From Anaspis maculata (Eukaryota > Arthropoda > Insecta > Coleoptera > Scraptiidae), in NCBI GenBank assembly GCA_949128115.1, contig OX421966.1, positions 63,051,416 through 63,115,415 of the forward strand: 64,000 nt of DNA, written 5' to 3'. The number at the start of each line of letters is the position of its first letter. Within the stretch, counting starts at the first letter, position 1. A program made the position numbers and the translations under genes. Of the stretch, positions 10,194 to 21,819 are shown piece by piece. Under the pieces are notes generated by a model, which worked only from the letters and a program-made list of their open reading frames with translations, was not told the DNA's origin and did no database searches.

Positions 10194-13011
10194 CTAAACT
10201 GTACCCGATTTCAGAAACTTAAAAAGACTTGTCTTAAACGACGCGATGGCCGGCGACTGCAACAACTCCAGGGGAAGTGAATTGTAAAGTTTGACAGAGT
10301 TAAAGGTAAATGATCATCGAAAGAGAGACGTATGATGGTGAGGCATTGTCAATTTGTTGGACGATCTTATATTTGTAGAGTGGACGTCCGATCTCATCAC
10401 GAGTCTTTCCCTCAATCCAGTACTGCAGCAGTCATGTTTCAATAGCCTAAAAAGAAAGTTACCCAACTGGTAAACGCGTCGCTGCTCCATATTTAACCAA
10501 CCGATTTCTGAAACCTTTAGTGAAACATGATCATATTTTCTGAGTCCATAAACAACGTCTAGACATGGACCATAAATGAAACTGCAATAGTTGTAAAAAG
10601 AGAGAACAAGAGTGTCACATAGATGTTTCTTTAGTGAAAAGTTCAAAATATGTCGATTAGTGTATATGAGTCTCAAAGCTGAATAAGACCTCTTCAGGAG
10701 ATCCATAACATGATTTTTGAATCTGAACTGAGTATCTATGACAACGCCAAGGTTACGTGATGATTCAACGAATGGTAAAGGAATGCTATTGATCTGAAGT
10801 GAAAACCCATTATTCAGGAGAAATTCTTTTTGTTTTCGAGTTGCAAACAACAAGGCAGCAGATTTTGAAGGATTTAAAAGCAATGCATGTTCCCTGGAGA
10901 GTGAGCTGATCATATCCAGATCTTTCTGAACAAAGTTTCGTGCTGAAATCAAGTCCAAGTAACGAAAACTGAAGTGCAATTGCGTATCATCTGCATAAGC
11001 CTGAACTTTGCATTTATTTGTGCATGTTAGTATGTCAGAAGTGTAAATGATAAACAATAGTGGTCCCAGTATCGAGCCCTGCGGCACGCCAGACTTGACC
11101 CTCAAAGTGGAGGACATCACGTTGTTAGCAGAAACCCGCTGATATCTTTCATCAAAGTAGGATGCTATAAGGTTGACAGAAGAACTGTCGAAACCAAAGT
11201 ATTTAAGTTTGGCATAGAGTAATTGATGATTTATAGTGTCAAATGCCTTGGAAAAGTCTAACAATATCAAAACACTAGCAAGGCCAGCATCATAGGAACC
11301 AATAATGTCATCAACAACGTTAGCCAACGCAGTAGCAGTACTGAAACCAGACCTGAAACCGGACTGACAATCAGGTAATAATTGATTCGAAGTAACGTAT
11401 TCAAACATCTGGCGATATAAAACCTTTTCAAAAATCTTTGACATTGCTGGCAGTATACTTATTATTCTGAGATCAGAAAATTCTTCAGGATTTGATTTTT
11501 TCAATAAAGGTCGACCGATGGCGATTTTCCACTGCCAAGGAAAGTGAGACTGTTCTATACAACTGTTAATGAGATGTACTATATACTGATCGATATAATT
11601 ATGGACTGCAACACTTGAACATCTTCACAGTTATATTATCAGCACCGACAGCATTGGATTGTAGTGCCCATAGAATTTTGTGTACCTCGTCAGCAGATGT
11701 CATCGTAAAGCTTAAGTTCGAGCCAGATTTGAAGGTTTTGTCTTTATAGAAATTAACTCTACTGCTGCAGTCTGAGACATTGCTAAAGAAAGAAGAAAAA
11801 TAATTGTTAATGTCTTCGGGATTTGATAGGTGATTCGGAATTTTCGTTTTATCAAATCTATTAGGCAAGACATTTCAATTTCTAAGCGCAGACCATGTTT
11901 TTCTAGTGTTATATCTTTCTGAACAAGCGTTTAATAAACATGATTTTTTTTCCTTTCGTATCGAATTTAAAGTAAAATTTCGTATTCTTTTATAATTATC
12001 CCAATCATCCAGATTCTTGGTGTGTTCAAATTTTTGATGTGCTTTATCTCTTTGTTTCATAAAAATTTTCAGGTTCTCTGTCAACCACGGTGCCTTCTGT
12101 TTTGTAATTCTCGATCGTACAGTAGGGCAATGCTTGTCAAACAAAGTCAAAATCAGCTTGTTAAAAACTTCAACTTTCTTACCAATGTCTCTCTCTCTCA
12201 GCATGTCAAACCAATCCAGTTTTTGCAAGTCTCTCTGAAAATGGTCTACATTGAAGCCTCTAAAATTTCTATATGTCACGAATTTCGGCTCGAATGTGGC
12301 CCTTGCCATCTCTACCTTACAAAAAACCGCCATATGATCAGAGATATCTGAAGCAAGCAATGTGCCGCAGGAATGAACAACAATATCACCTGTAACAAAA
12401 ACGGGGTCGATAAGAGTAGCAGTCATCGCGGTTATTCTAGTTGGTTCATTAATTATTTGATCAAAATTATAAGAAGAAAGGCATTCTTGGACAAGGTTAG
12501 GAGTCTTGAGAAAATCTGAATTGAAATCACCTAAACAGATAAGCTCGGTAGTAGTGAGGCACCATTGTGATAAAATATTGTCGCAATCCTCGATGAAACA
12601 GCTGATGTCCTTATCTGGTGGTCTATAAAAATTACCAAAAGCGATAGTTCGAGCGCCCACTCTAACATTAATAAATATCAGTTCCAAATTACTTTTAAGA
12701 ACAATGTCCAAATTCACCACCTCAACCATCACAGTCGACCTCACAAAAAACGCGACACCCTCTCCTCTACCAACCCTATCCTTACGATACAGATCAAATC
12801 CCGGAATTGAAACAGCCGCACTACCAACGTCATCGTTCAGCCATGTCTCAGTGACAGCAACTATGTCAAAGTTGTTTTCAACAACCAATTGTGCAAATTC
12901 AGCAAACCCTGTGAACAGAGATCTTACATTGAGATGACATACATTCAAAAAATTGGAGGATTGTTCTTGCTTTACTTGCCGCTGCTTCATCATTTCGTTG
13001 TCATTATCCAT
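10194..13011 (-). pseudogene. LINE-A ORF2: endonuclease-reverse transcriptase
   Basis: This ORF2 would nick target DNA and copy the element RNA there. The N-terminal part (11875-13011, 378 codons) is an AP-type endonuclease with the expected boxes in order: CHLNVRSL, VTETWLND, FGNFYRPPD, LGDFNSDF, LIDPVFV and ISDHMAVF. After an in-frame TGA near 11873 comes the linker (11599-11868) with QSNAVGADNITVKMF. A frameshift near 11610 leads to the reverse transcriptase (10314 to about 11618), with GFRSGFSTATAL, LLDFSKAFDTINH, SGVPQGSILGPLLF and the intact catalytic box QAYADDTQL. A last frameshift near 10312 precedes the C-terminal tail, ending in FKFLKSGTV before a TAG at 10194-10196. With only one stop and two frameshifts and all catalytic motifs kept, this is a fairly young dead copy. 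The ATG at 13011 overlaps the end of ORF1 by 8 bases. Confidence 0.9.
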
Positions 13012-13318
13012 CCTGGATGATGTTAGTTATGGACTCGGTGCTGTAATTGGTGCAATTTCTGATTAATTCCAACTGACGAGTGTAGCAAGGGCATTGTCTG
13101 TCACTGGCCAAATGTTGTCTTGCCACTATCCTCGACCTTTGACAGTTGATGCAGTTAAGTGTCGTTTGAGTGCAGTCCGCAGCCTTATGGTCTTTCCCAA
13201 ACCTGTGACAAGTATCTTTTTCTTGTGTACAATATTTACTGACGTGGCCAAATAAACAACATTTGTAACACATGGCAATTGAGAGCTCTTCCTTGACGTA
13301 GGTTGTTGTCAAATTGAT
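13004..13318 (-). pseudogene. LINE-A ORF1 C-terminal zinc-knuckle fragment
   Basis: This is the end of the gag-like ORF1, which in such elements binds the element RNA. CYKCCLFGHVSKYC is a full CCHC knuckle (C-x2-C-x4-H-x4-C). CHRFGKDHKAADC is a second knuckle in which the second Cys has become Phe. A third Cys-rich segment begins CINCQRS. ORF1 stops in an ATGGATAA overlap with the ORF2 start. Everything upstream of the knuckles is missing because the element is 5'-truncated at about 13318. Confidence 0.82.
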
Positions 13319-13848
13319 GATGATTTTTTCTTCAAGGTGTTTTTTCGTAGATATTGTGAAGGATTGATATTGGTTTTGGGAAGCTTGTCTGAAATTGATT
13401 GTGCTATATTGCTGAAATAATCGTTCATTTTTGCTGGTGTCAGGGGTATCAAAGAATGTTTAATTTTGTTTTTATTGATCAATTTCCACGCAGCCGATGG
13501 TTTGTTAATCGCATGTTCTACGAAGCGATCGTTAGCGTCTTTTTTGGGAACAGTAAGCTCCTCTTTATACATTTTTTTAAAAGTGTTAAGTTTGTTTCGG
13601 CTAATGAGATGCCTACGATGTAAATCATTCAAGAAAGATAGTTGATCTCTAAGTTGCTTCAGCCTGTCATCGAACCATGTATTTTTGTTGTTAACGTGTC
13701 TTGATACTTGTCTAGATTTCGTGAGGAAGTGTTCCGAGATGCCTGAAGTGAGAATTTTGCTGAATGTCATGATTTTCAAATTGACGTTCGTGTTTTTCTC
13801 CAGAAAGGTCCAGTCAGTATTTCGGAGGTAGTCATAGAATGCGTGCAA
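13319..13848 (-). pseudogene. LINE-X ORF2: linker between endonuclease and RT
   Basis: The minus strand reads FYDYLRNTDWTFLEKN, NKNTWFDDRLKQLRDQLS, KPSAAWKLINKNK and LTPAKMNDYFSNIAQSI, typical of the region between endonuclease and reverse transcriptase in Jockey/CR1-like LINEs. It stops at 13319, where LINE-A begins. The reverse transcriptase that should follow is found at 9010-7381, on the other side of LINE-A. The endonuclease itself is missing: this linker abuts ORF1 directly at about 13850, an internal deletion. Confidence 0.8.
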
Positions 13849-14410
13849 ACCACGTTGATACTTGCTTGGTGTTGAGTATTTCCTTTTGACCTAGATTTAG
13901 TTTCAGTTTTTGCGTTGTAGATTTGCCCTTGACAGTTTCCATGGGGGTTGGTGGTTTACGTTGCTTATTTTGCGTTTCAGTTGCTGTAATACTGCTGTAT
14001 GATGCTGACGGTTGATTTGTGGAGTGGATTGCACGGCTTGAGAGTGATCTCTCCAAGTATGCAATTTTATCCAGCAGGAGGCCATTGTTTTGACTCAAGA
14101 TGGAATTTTTCTCTTCGCTTTGCTGGAATAGCTGCCGTAACAGCTTGTTTTCTCTCTTCAAGGATGTGAATCTGAACTCCTTTTCTTTATCTTTGGCACT
14201 GGTACTACTTGGTGTTTTCGAGGTTATGTCACTGTTGCAACAGATTATGCGACTGTTGTCGATTTTTGTGAATTTTACTCGGCTGAGACAGCCCAAGTGG
14301 AAAGAAGCCCCACAGTTTACACACACTGTTGTACGCGTAAGCTTCGTTTTGCAACACTCGAAGCAATTTCCCTCGTCGGGGTCAGAAGCAGCGTCTTCAT
14401 CGCCGGCCAT
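13832..14410 (-). CDS. LINE-X ORF1: PHD finger and coiled coil
   Basis: ORF1 of LINE-X, read from the ATG at 14408-14410 (MAGDEDAASDPD). Residues 16-58 form a PHD-like zinc finger with Cys16, Cys19, Cys30, Cys33, His38 and Cys41; the last pair is Cys57-Cys58 rather than C-x2-C, so it may be damaged. Residues about 77-125 (FRFTSLKRENKLLRQLFQQS and on) look like a coiled coil, followed by a polar, Lys-rich tail (KGKSTTQKLKLNLGQ). PHD plus coiled coil is known for ORF1 proteins of CR1-like LINEs, where ORF1 binds RNA. The frame is open but its C-terminal end runs into the deletion junction at about 13850, so the natural C-terminus is lost. Just upstream is the fold-back element FB2 (from 14444), probably inserted in the 5' UTR. 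Confidence 0.78.
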   Translation of the reverse strand: MAGDEDAASDPDEGNCFECCKTKLTRTTVCVNCGASFHLGCLSRVKFTKIDNSRIICCNSDITSKTPSSTSAKDKEKEFRFTSLKRENKLLRQLFQQSEEKNSILSQNNGLLLDKIAYLERSLSSRAIHSTNQPSASYSSITATETQNKQRKPPTPMETVKGKSTTQKLKLNLGQKEILNTKQVSTWFARIL

Positions 14411-14443
14411 ATTGGAATTTTTTTTCGTATATGGCCGTATATA

Positions 14444-15962
14444 GGCCAGGCGGTATGTCGGTAAAATCACTACGATCTGGAAAAAACTCCGACCAAAGCT
14501 TTTATGGTGTCAAACTCTTCGTAAGGTCAGTAGTTATCTACCACTGAGTTTCCGCCCAAAAACGAGTTGTGCTGATTCCTCCACATCTGCGCGAAGGTAA
14601 AGGATGCCTCGAAAGTGCAAAAAGACCTGTTAAACCTTCCTACTTTTTTGTTATATTTGCCTAAATGCAAACGTACAACTCTAACGCAAACATTGGAAGC
14701 ATCTGTCATCATCTCTGTGCCAGTCTTACTGTTGAAAAAAAAGATTTCTTTGTGCGGATCAGATAAATCACATTTAATTGTTTTTTTACACAAGAAAACG
14801 ATGGAGCAACATGTATTTTGGATGTTTTCCAATAACTTGTACTCACTGAGCTCATCTATGGCACTAAAATTTCAATAACAGCATTTTTGAAGATGTTGCC
14901 AGCAAAAAAGTTAATAATTTTCACCCGCCTGTTCAGCAGCAATTTTTCCAATTTTACCAAACACCGTTTCTGGAAGTTTTATAAGGAATGAAAAGCTCAA
15001 ACTCTTCTCTAACGATATCGTGTCTGGCTTAACCGCGGCACGTACTTGAAAGTCTAAAAAACTGTTTTCTTTTCGAGAGGTCCTGTTTCACCCGTGTGCG
15101 GCCGTGCCTACTTGACATAGACCGGACTGATTACACGAGCTTGGAAATGTACTCTTTTCCAGCTTTAAAACGCGACCGTTATTATTGAGACTTTGTACAT
15201 TGATTCATGAAGAAATCATACATTATTTCATCATTAATGGTCGTGTTTCAAAGCTGGAAGAGAGTACATTTCCAAGCTTGTGTAATCAGTCCGGTCTATG
15301 TCAAGTAGGCATGGCCGCACGCGGGTAAAATAGTACCGCTTGAAAGAAATCAGTTTCCTACACTTTCAAAAAGCGTGCCGCAGTTAAGCCAGATATAATA
15401 TCATTAGAAAACAGTTCCAGCTTGTCATTCCCTATAAAATTTTCGAGAACGGTGTTTGGTAAAATTGAAAAAACTGCTGCTGAACAGGCGGGTAAAAATT
15501 ATCCACTTCTTAGCGGGCAACATCTTCAAAAATGCTGTTATTGAAACTTTAACGCCATGAATGAGTTCAGTAAGTACAAGTTATTAGAAAACATCCAAAA
15601 TACATGTTGCTCCATCGTTTTCTTGTGTGGAAAAACAATTAAATGTGATTTATCTGACCCGCACAAAGAAATCTTTTTTTTCAACAGTAAGACTGGCACA
15701 GAGATGACGACAAATGCTTCCAATGTTTGCGTTAGAGTTGTACGTTTGCATTGAGGTAAATAAAATGAAAAAGTACGGGGGTTTAACAGGTCTTTTTGCA
15801 CCTTAAAGACATCTTTTACCTTTGGGCAGATGTGGAGGAATCAGCACAACTCGTTTTTGGGCGGAAACTCAGTGGTAGATACCTACTGACCTTACGAAGA
15901 GTTTGACACCATAAAAGCTTTGGTCGGAATTTTTTCTATCCAGAATGACCTACTGCCTGGCC
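14444..15962. mobile_element. Fold-back element FB2 (TA target duplication)
   Basis: A 1519-bp near-palindrome centred near 15200. Left ggccaggcggta is mirrored by tactgcctggcc on the right. Longer arm matches include aaagcttttatggtgtcaaa with its complement near 15913, and blocks around cagcacaactcgtttttggg. The ends are flanked by TA (14442-14443, 15963-15964). The open frames in the arms (14615-14878 plus, 15538-15801 minus) are mirror images of each other and of unknown significance. No transposase is seen. Confidence 0.85.
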
Positions 15963-16420
15963 TAATATTACAAGTCGTCATTGTTAACCGAACGACGACT
16001 TGTAGTTGACAATACTGTCACGTTTGACAAGCTGTTATGAGTGACGCTTCGTGTCTGAAAAAAAACTATGTTTCGTAGGCCAGAGGTTGACCAGGACTAC
16101 CTAACGAAGGAACTACCCCAGTGCACTGAGTTAGGAGTCGTTAGAGGACGTTTCGCTTTGTAGCAGGTTTGACGAAAGAAGCCGGTAGATCAGAACAATA
16201 GCTCAATTTAAATCACTTAGCTGTCATGTAGCACCGAACAACGCAGAAGGTCTGGTTTGCAAGAATCGAGACCCGAGGAGAATACTACACAAAATACTTT
16301 TTGGCAAAGAGAAATACGATTAGTGGTTTTCAGAAAATAGGCCTGAGTGTTTACCGTAAACAAAAGGCTTCGAGGGATATCTAACGATGATTTTTCTGAC
16401 TTGACGTTCTTTTGAAATCC
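15963..16420. other. Spacer with short hairpin
   Basis: No gene is recognised. A 10-bp hairpin is formed by acaagtcgtc (15970-15979) and gacgacttgt (15994-16003). Part of this stretch could be the 5' UTR of LINE-X beyond FB2, but nothing proves it. Confidence 0.3.
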
Positions 16421-16859
16421 GTGTTACACAAGGAGGTTATAATAGCAGGAGGGAACGTAACCCAGCTTGTAGGCGAGGAAATTTGATGCGGGTCGGGGTA
16501 AGGGGAAAGCGGTATTTGGGTATGCAATCCGCAACATACGAACCACACGAAGGCACTCGAGTAACTGACACAGAGGTCTATCCCACAGAATCACGAATCT
16601 GACACTGCGAAAGCGAAGTGACAGAATCAGTCAGTTTTTGTGTTTTTCGTTTGCCCAATTTCTCATTTTCACTCGCTTTTATGGCTTTTGGATGCCGAGA
16701 CTACCGGCGGTCGCTGCTCAGAAACAAATTTTTTAAACAGAAAAATCGAAAGGGCATAGCGCAGCAGAAGTAGGAAGCAGAAACAGAGACGAACTGAAGC
16801 TTGTGAAGGGAAACAAGATAAGTACAAGACCCTAGATATTCCAAACTAAAAATACAAGG

Positions 16860-17230
16860 AGCTACAAGACAAAGTGCCTAGATGCACGTCCAATCCGAAC
16901 TTGAAGGCTGGAAGCAACGATTTGCAAGGTTTTGGTGTGGTGATGAGGTACTGACGAGGGTACTGACGTTGACTAGCTACCAGGGTATGTCGTGTTGTGG
17001 AAGGGAGGTAGAGATGATGGAGCACTTGAGGTCTTGTCAGGAATCGCTGAAGAAGGGCAGAACTCTGAGTCAATTGTTGAGAGGAAACAGAAGAGGTGCA
17101 ACACCGATGATGACAAGATGTGGCAGTCGATATTTGTATTATATTTATCAATATCCTTTTATTTTGCGGTGTAGTGTGAATAATACAAATAAAAATGTAA
17201 CATTCTCATAAAATATCAACAATAAAACTC
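16860..17230 (+). other. Open frame with weak LINE-tail resemblance
   Basis: A plus-strand frame (16882-17211) contains CCGREVEMMEHLRSC, a Cys/His pattern like the C-terminal zinc motif of some LINE ORF2 proteins. It is followed by an AT-rich end with aataaa motifs at 17189 and 17222. The evidence is thin; it could equally be chance sequence. Confidence 0.25.
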
Positions 17231-17239
17231 TTTTTTTTT

Positions 17240-18640
17240 TCTCGATATCATTAAATTCTTCTTGATGTATGAGCTTGGCTCATCGTCTCTTGTCTTCATC
17301 AGCGTTTTTCTTCCATTCCAGCTCAGTCAATTTTCTGTTACTATTTGTCCTTATGTTGCGTCCCATGTTTCTTTCTGTCTTCCCTGATTTCTTTTCCCTG
17401 TCATTCGTGCTTCCCATATCTGTTCTACTGGTCTGTCCTCATTCATGCTTTGTAGGCGTCCTCACCAACAGTTGTCTCTTATCCAGAAATTTCGTTACAT
17501 GCTTCATCTTTGGTTCTTTTCTTACTCAGGGTTACGAATTGTGTCTCTTCAGTGTCACCGTCAGTTCCACAAAAAAGATGATCAGCGATCAAGGCTGATT
17601 GCAGATTAACTGAACTTTTTTCTGCTGAATGCTAGGCGATTACCTACAAAAAATGCCTGAAATCTGTACTAGACCCATATTCTATTCATTATTGAGGGAT
17701 AAACCAGCATTTCCATCGATCAGTCAGCTACAAATTGACAAATAAAAATCGCGAATCAACTAATCTCGTATTATCTATTTTGTGGAACCCACGGTTAGTG
17801 TATGTTTTTTTTACTTCGCAGGTATATACTTCATTCCTGTTGCTTCACGCTCCTTCTGCATTTTCTAAGATAAGTCTATGTCTCACTTCCGTGGGCCATC
17901 AGTCAGTATTGATCTGAAAATCGTCTTATATACTTTCAGCTTATGATCTTCTTTGTTACTTCTTTTTCGTTTATTAAAATGTCTTTTGTTCATTGCATAG
18001 TACAGTACATAGTAGTACATATTACTGGTGGTATTTTTGTACAGACTGCTTATAGCACTAATTAGTTTCTATTTCACTCCTGGTGCTCTGTGAATTATTT
18101 GTTGCACTGTGAAGATGGAGCTTTGCACGCTACATTCTTTCCGAAGTCCACTCTGAGTGTTAAGCAACGTAGGCTCAATTGTCTTACTCAGTTTTTTTCC
18201 CAGTATTTGTATATTTTCATTGGCATGTTTAACAAGGTGATGCTTCTATGATTTGCACACTTATAATAAGGAATCCCTTTTTTTTCCATGCTTTTAGTGT
18301 AGATTTCCAGCAGCAACTTTTTTCCTTCTTCTCCTAAGCTATTTATCATCTCTGATGTGAATTTATTATGTCCAGGAGCTTTGCTTCCATAATTTCAGGA
18401 CTGCTTATTTCAGGTCTTCTCTTAGATACCGTCCTTCCACTTCTGTCTTCGACCGTATTTTTTTAATTAATGTCGTCTTTATCAGTGTATATTGGTTGTG
18501 CACTCGGTAACTCTTGGAAATATTCACTCCATCTTTCCATTACTTCTTCAGAGACCACCAGTAGTGCACTTCCACTTCATCAAATCATCCACTTGCAGGT
18601 GGACTAGGTCGAGGCAAACCTTGAATTTGGAAAATTCGTA
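17240..18640 (-). pseudogene. Heavily decayed LINE reverse transcriptase
   Basis: The minus strand, in several frames, shows the outline of a LINE ORF2: EEVMERWSEYFQELPS near 18540, RPEISSPEIMEAKL near 18400, KSMEKKGIPYYKCANHRSIT near 18270 (the region where related elements read P..WK..NYRGIS), and, at the C-terminal end, RQKETWDAT-like and RKLTELEWKKNADEDKRR segments near 17290-17390. Many stops and frame changes exclude function. The match is by general pattern and motif order, so the clade is not assigned. It lies inside FB3. Confidence 0.6.
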
Positions 18641-19004
18641 ACTTCAGAATTTATCATCGCTAGGTGCACTTACTTATGCAACAGTATTTCCTATTTTGGA
18701 TTGTCTTCTGCTTGAAAAAATTGTTTCTAGACGGCAACCGCTGCGGTTTCCCATTCGAAAGCCCTAAAAGCGATTGAAAATGCCACATTGAAGTACGAAA
18801 CTGACAAATGAAAAAATTTAACCATAAAAACGAACGATGCTGTCACTTTGCTGTATAATTCTGTGGGATAGACTTCTGTAACTCGTGTGCCTTCGTGTGG
18901 TTCGTATGTTGCGGATTGCATACACAGAACGTGACGTCACATGGCTTCACTTTTTTGAGCTCATGCTCCCTCCTGCTATAATTATAACCTCCTTGGTGTT
19001 ACAC

Positions 19005-20542
19005 GACTGCGGATCGACAGTCGACAAAAAAAAACAAACTTTGCCACAGAAACACACTTTACCGATCACCTTGATCATTCCATCCGCTTTCACGAGTTCG
19101 GCCAAAACCGTTGAAGCGGGACAGAGTTTTCTCCAACTTTTGTCAGAAAAACAGTCAGATCAAATCATAAAGTTTTTCTTTTCGTTGACAACCCGTCTTT
19201 TGTTTTCAAGCAACCTCGACTATATTTCCGAAACCACCATTCTTTAAATCAAAATTTGAAACGTAACAACCTCTCTTGTATCACGATGACATTACATCGA
19301 AAATCAGGGACACCAACAAAACTCGGATTTTTCATGGCAAGCTATGGTGTTTTTAAGCTTGAAATGGATTATACTATACTAGTTATATATTTCATATAGA
19401 GCCGAAGGAGTTTCCAAAAATCAAAAAAAATCCCCTTTTTCTCACGTAAGGTTCGATACACCACAATATGGAGTCGTCTGTTTGACACGAGCTTATCACG
19501 CTTCCAACTTCTGAACCACCAAACACAAAGTGGTTGGCATGTGACACTTTAGCACGGCACTCCGAATTTTTTCTAGTCGCAGCACAGCCCTTTGAAAAGC
19601 TGGTATTTGTTTGCCTGAAGACTAGCTTCATGTTGACAGCATCACAGGTGAATAGATAATAGAATGCAATTTTCGCGCGTTTCGTTTTTCCCTGCATTGT
19701 CACAGCATTTCCAATTAAAACTGCGACTTCGCTCCACCGCACCCGCCGATATTGGCGAATCGTCATTATCACCCTCATTATCTCTGTTCTCTGGTGCGCT
19801 TCTGTGCACCCGTCGCGGCACCACGCAAAAATCGACACGGCCATGTCAAAAGTGCCCTCTCCCCGATTAATTCGTTTCGGCTTTTCGTGCCCGCCCCTCA
19901 CTCCTTCCCTCGGGCCGGGGGCCCATCCAGCAACAATGGAACAAGTCATGTGGAGTTATTGTTTTGGAAATACGCTCTCGTCCTCTTATCGGACCTCTGC
20001 ACGAAACGAGTCGTCGAGTGACGGACCGGATGTTCCACTCAGATAAATCCTGGCTGCTCGCTGTACTGGGTCCGCGTAACGTCAAAATCGCGCAACAACG
20101 GCGGCGCCAAAAGGAGCTCAGGGATTTCCACGTCGAAAAATGCACCCGCTTCGGATCACACAGACGGGTAAAAAATTACGTAAATAGACTGAAAGTAGCG
20201 GGAATGGAACGGAATTGGCTTTTGAAAGGCCGCTTCCTGAAATTTACACTTCGGCGTTGTGTAAAACGGGCGCGCGGATTTCGGCTCTCGAAGCTCTCTC
20301 GCTGCTGGATTCAGTCGATCTCCATCAGTTCAGGCATGACCACGCAATATTCCCAATCAAAACAGTCGCTACAAAGCAGTGGAGATCCGCGAAAATTCGC
20401 TTGAAGGACCTATTGTGAGACGTAACGAGCCCGCTGGTGAGCAAGTCACCGCAATAAGGATGCAACTTGCGATATTTTTCGGATTCCAGAACAAGACAGA
20501 ACAGAGCGAGAATAGAAAATTTCACGGATGGTGGAATAAAAG
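19005..20542. other. Unassigned sequence
   Basis: Several overlapping open frames occur on both strands, especially at 19660-20145 where GC content rises, but none has a recognisable domain, repeat homology in the window or convincing splice signals. This could be single-copy host sequence between transposons. I see no supported gene. Confidence 0.3.
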
Positions 20543-20973
20543 TTCGAAGCCATGCCTTCTGGCCTAAAAAATGCACCTTCCAGCACGTGCTGGCACAAGA
20601 GGTACTTACAGGTCATCAGCGGCAATTTTATATTGTATACTTGGACGACATCATTATATCCAGCGATACTTTTGGAGAAAACCTCAATCACGTAAGACTG
20701 GATCTTCAAGCGCATACAGAACAACAATATTTGCCGCAACTTCAAGGAATCCCACTTTAGCAAGTCCAGCATAGCATACCTAGGGCATATTGTGAGTGAA
20801 AACACAGGTAACCGGCCACAGCCAAAGCACCTGGAGCTTATACAAACCATCCAGCATCTGCTAACAAACGTCAATTCCAATGTTCCCTCGACGGGATTCC
20901 AATGATTCGCTTTGCGAATATATGCTTCACTTTGCCGATATTGCCGCTTGTTTCACCGATTACCTTTCTTACT
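20543..20973 (+). pseudogene. Ty3/gypsy pol, RT part (left of insertion)
   Basis: Reverse transcriptase remnant of a Ty3/gypsy-type LTR retrotransposon. Segments, in shifting frames, are FEAMPSGLKNAP, FYIVYLDDIIISSDTF (with the catalytic YLDD), SSIAYLGHIVSEN, RPQPKHLELI, and at the end ADIAACFTDYLS, the start of the RT-RNase H connector. The reading breaks at 20973, exactly where the Helentron-like unit 1 starts with its hairpin. The connector and RNase H resume at 29059, so this gypsy copy was split by the insertion. Frameshifts within the RT show it is dead in any case. Confidence 0.82.
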
Positions 20974-21015
20974 AGCTGTCACCGGCGCCGGCAAGCCGTC
21001 GCCTGGGTGACAGCA
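20974..21015. repeat. Terminal hairpin of unit 1
   Basis: agctgtcacc at 20974-20983 pairs with the complement in gggtgacagc at about 21006-21015. The middle holds a second GC-rich inverted motif (ggcgccggcaagccgtcgcc). The same hairpin recurs at 25589-25630 and, inverted, at 40355-40396, and marks one end of each unit. Confidence 0.85.
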
Positions 21016-21819
21016 TTGGTTGAAAAGTAGCCAGGGAATTTGTTCCACTGACACCGGACAAGTGGAAAGGGAATTGTATACATGATGTTGACTTTCCGTT
21101 GTTTTAGGCAGATGTCAGGTTTTCCCTTGGCAGGTTTGGTAATTTTATGCATGTCCGTCGATAGTGTTTTGGTCAGATGAAGTTTCCCAAGAGGCGTAAG
21201 CAACGACTGTGAGAGTAACAAGAATTCGAAAAGATGTTTGTTTTTCGCGTGTTTTGAAATTTCTGCCTTGACTTATAGGGTTCTATTGTGAACGAAACGC
21301 ATGTCAGTGGGTGGTGTCTGGTCAATGAAGAGTTGTCGAAAAAAATCGATACACGATAATTTTGTTCAATAATAATATGTATTTCTACTTTTGTTCAAGA
21401 TAGCTCCTGAAAATACTGGAAACATGATGAAGCTTTGAAAATGAAAGCGACGATATGTGTTATGGGAACCCGAAACGTGAAGAAGGTACTGTCGTTGAAG
21501 ACACTGTGTAGTGGAAGGAAAAGCAGAACCGTGTATTTGTATTGTTCAGGAGCCTTTCTAAATATTTGTAGAAGAAATTGAGATGAAATAAAAATATGTG
21601 CAAAATTCCAAATTTGACAATCACGTTCCAATTGTTCATCTGAACTAAGTCTAGGTTTGAAAACTCAATGAATTTGGTTGAAAAAAACAAGAGTTCAATA
21701 CACAGCGGCTTCAAACTGCGAAAATGTCGAATTTGACAATTGTGTTTCGATTATCCATCTTGACTAAGTATTTGTTCAAAATCTCAATATAATCTGTTGA
21801 AAAATACGAAAGTTCAATA

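Larger units (their letters stand above)
9011..13318 (-). mobile_element. LINE-A: 5'-truncated non-LTR retrotransposon
   Basis: A LINE copy in the same orientation as LINE-X and inserted into it. Its 3' end is a (TTA)n tail on the minus strand, seen as an ATA/TAA run at 9011-9047, preceded by aaataaaagtccttta. Its 5' end at about 13318 lies inside ORF1, just before the zinc knuckles, which is the usual 5' truncation of target-primed reverse transcription. The coding parts are listed separately. Its 3' UTR is interrupted by the fold-back element 9188-10102. No certain target duplication was found. Confidence 0.8.
16421..19004. mobile_element. Inverted-repeat element FB3
   Basis: Arms of about 330 bp at 16421-16760 and 18700-19004 are inverted copies. 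Examples are gtgttacacaaggaggttat on the left against ataacctccttggtgttaca on the right, and tatgcaatccgcaacatacg against cgtatgttgcggattgcata. The interior is about 1.9 kb and contains a decayed LINE, listed separately. No target duplication is clear. The arms enclose unrelated sequence, so this could be a composite or an element that captured an insertion. Confidence 0.72.

Noticed and set aside
14615..15801. Two 87-codon frames in FB2 as paired genes
   Set aside because: They are mirror images produced by the palindrome, and no protein family is recognisable.
19642..20145. Overlapping frames on both strands as a gene
   Set aside because: Open frames on both strands in a GC-richer patch are expected by chance; no domain or splice site supports either.
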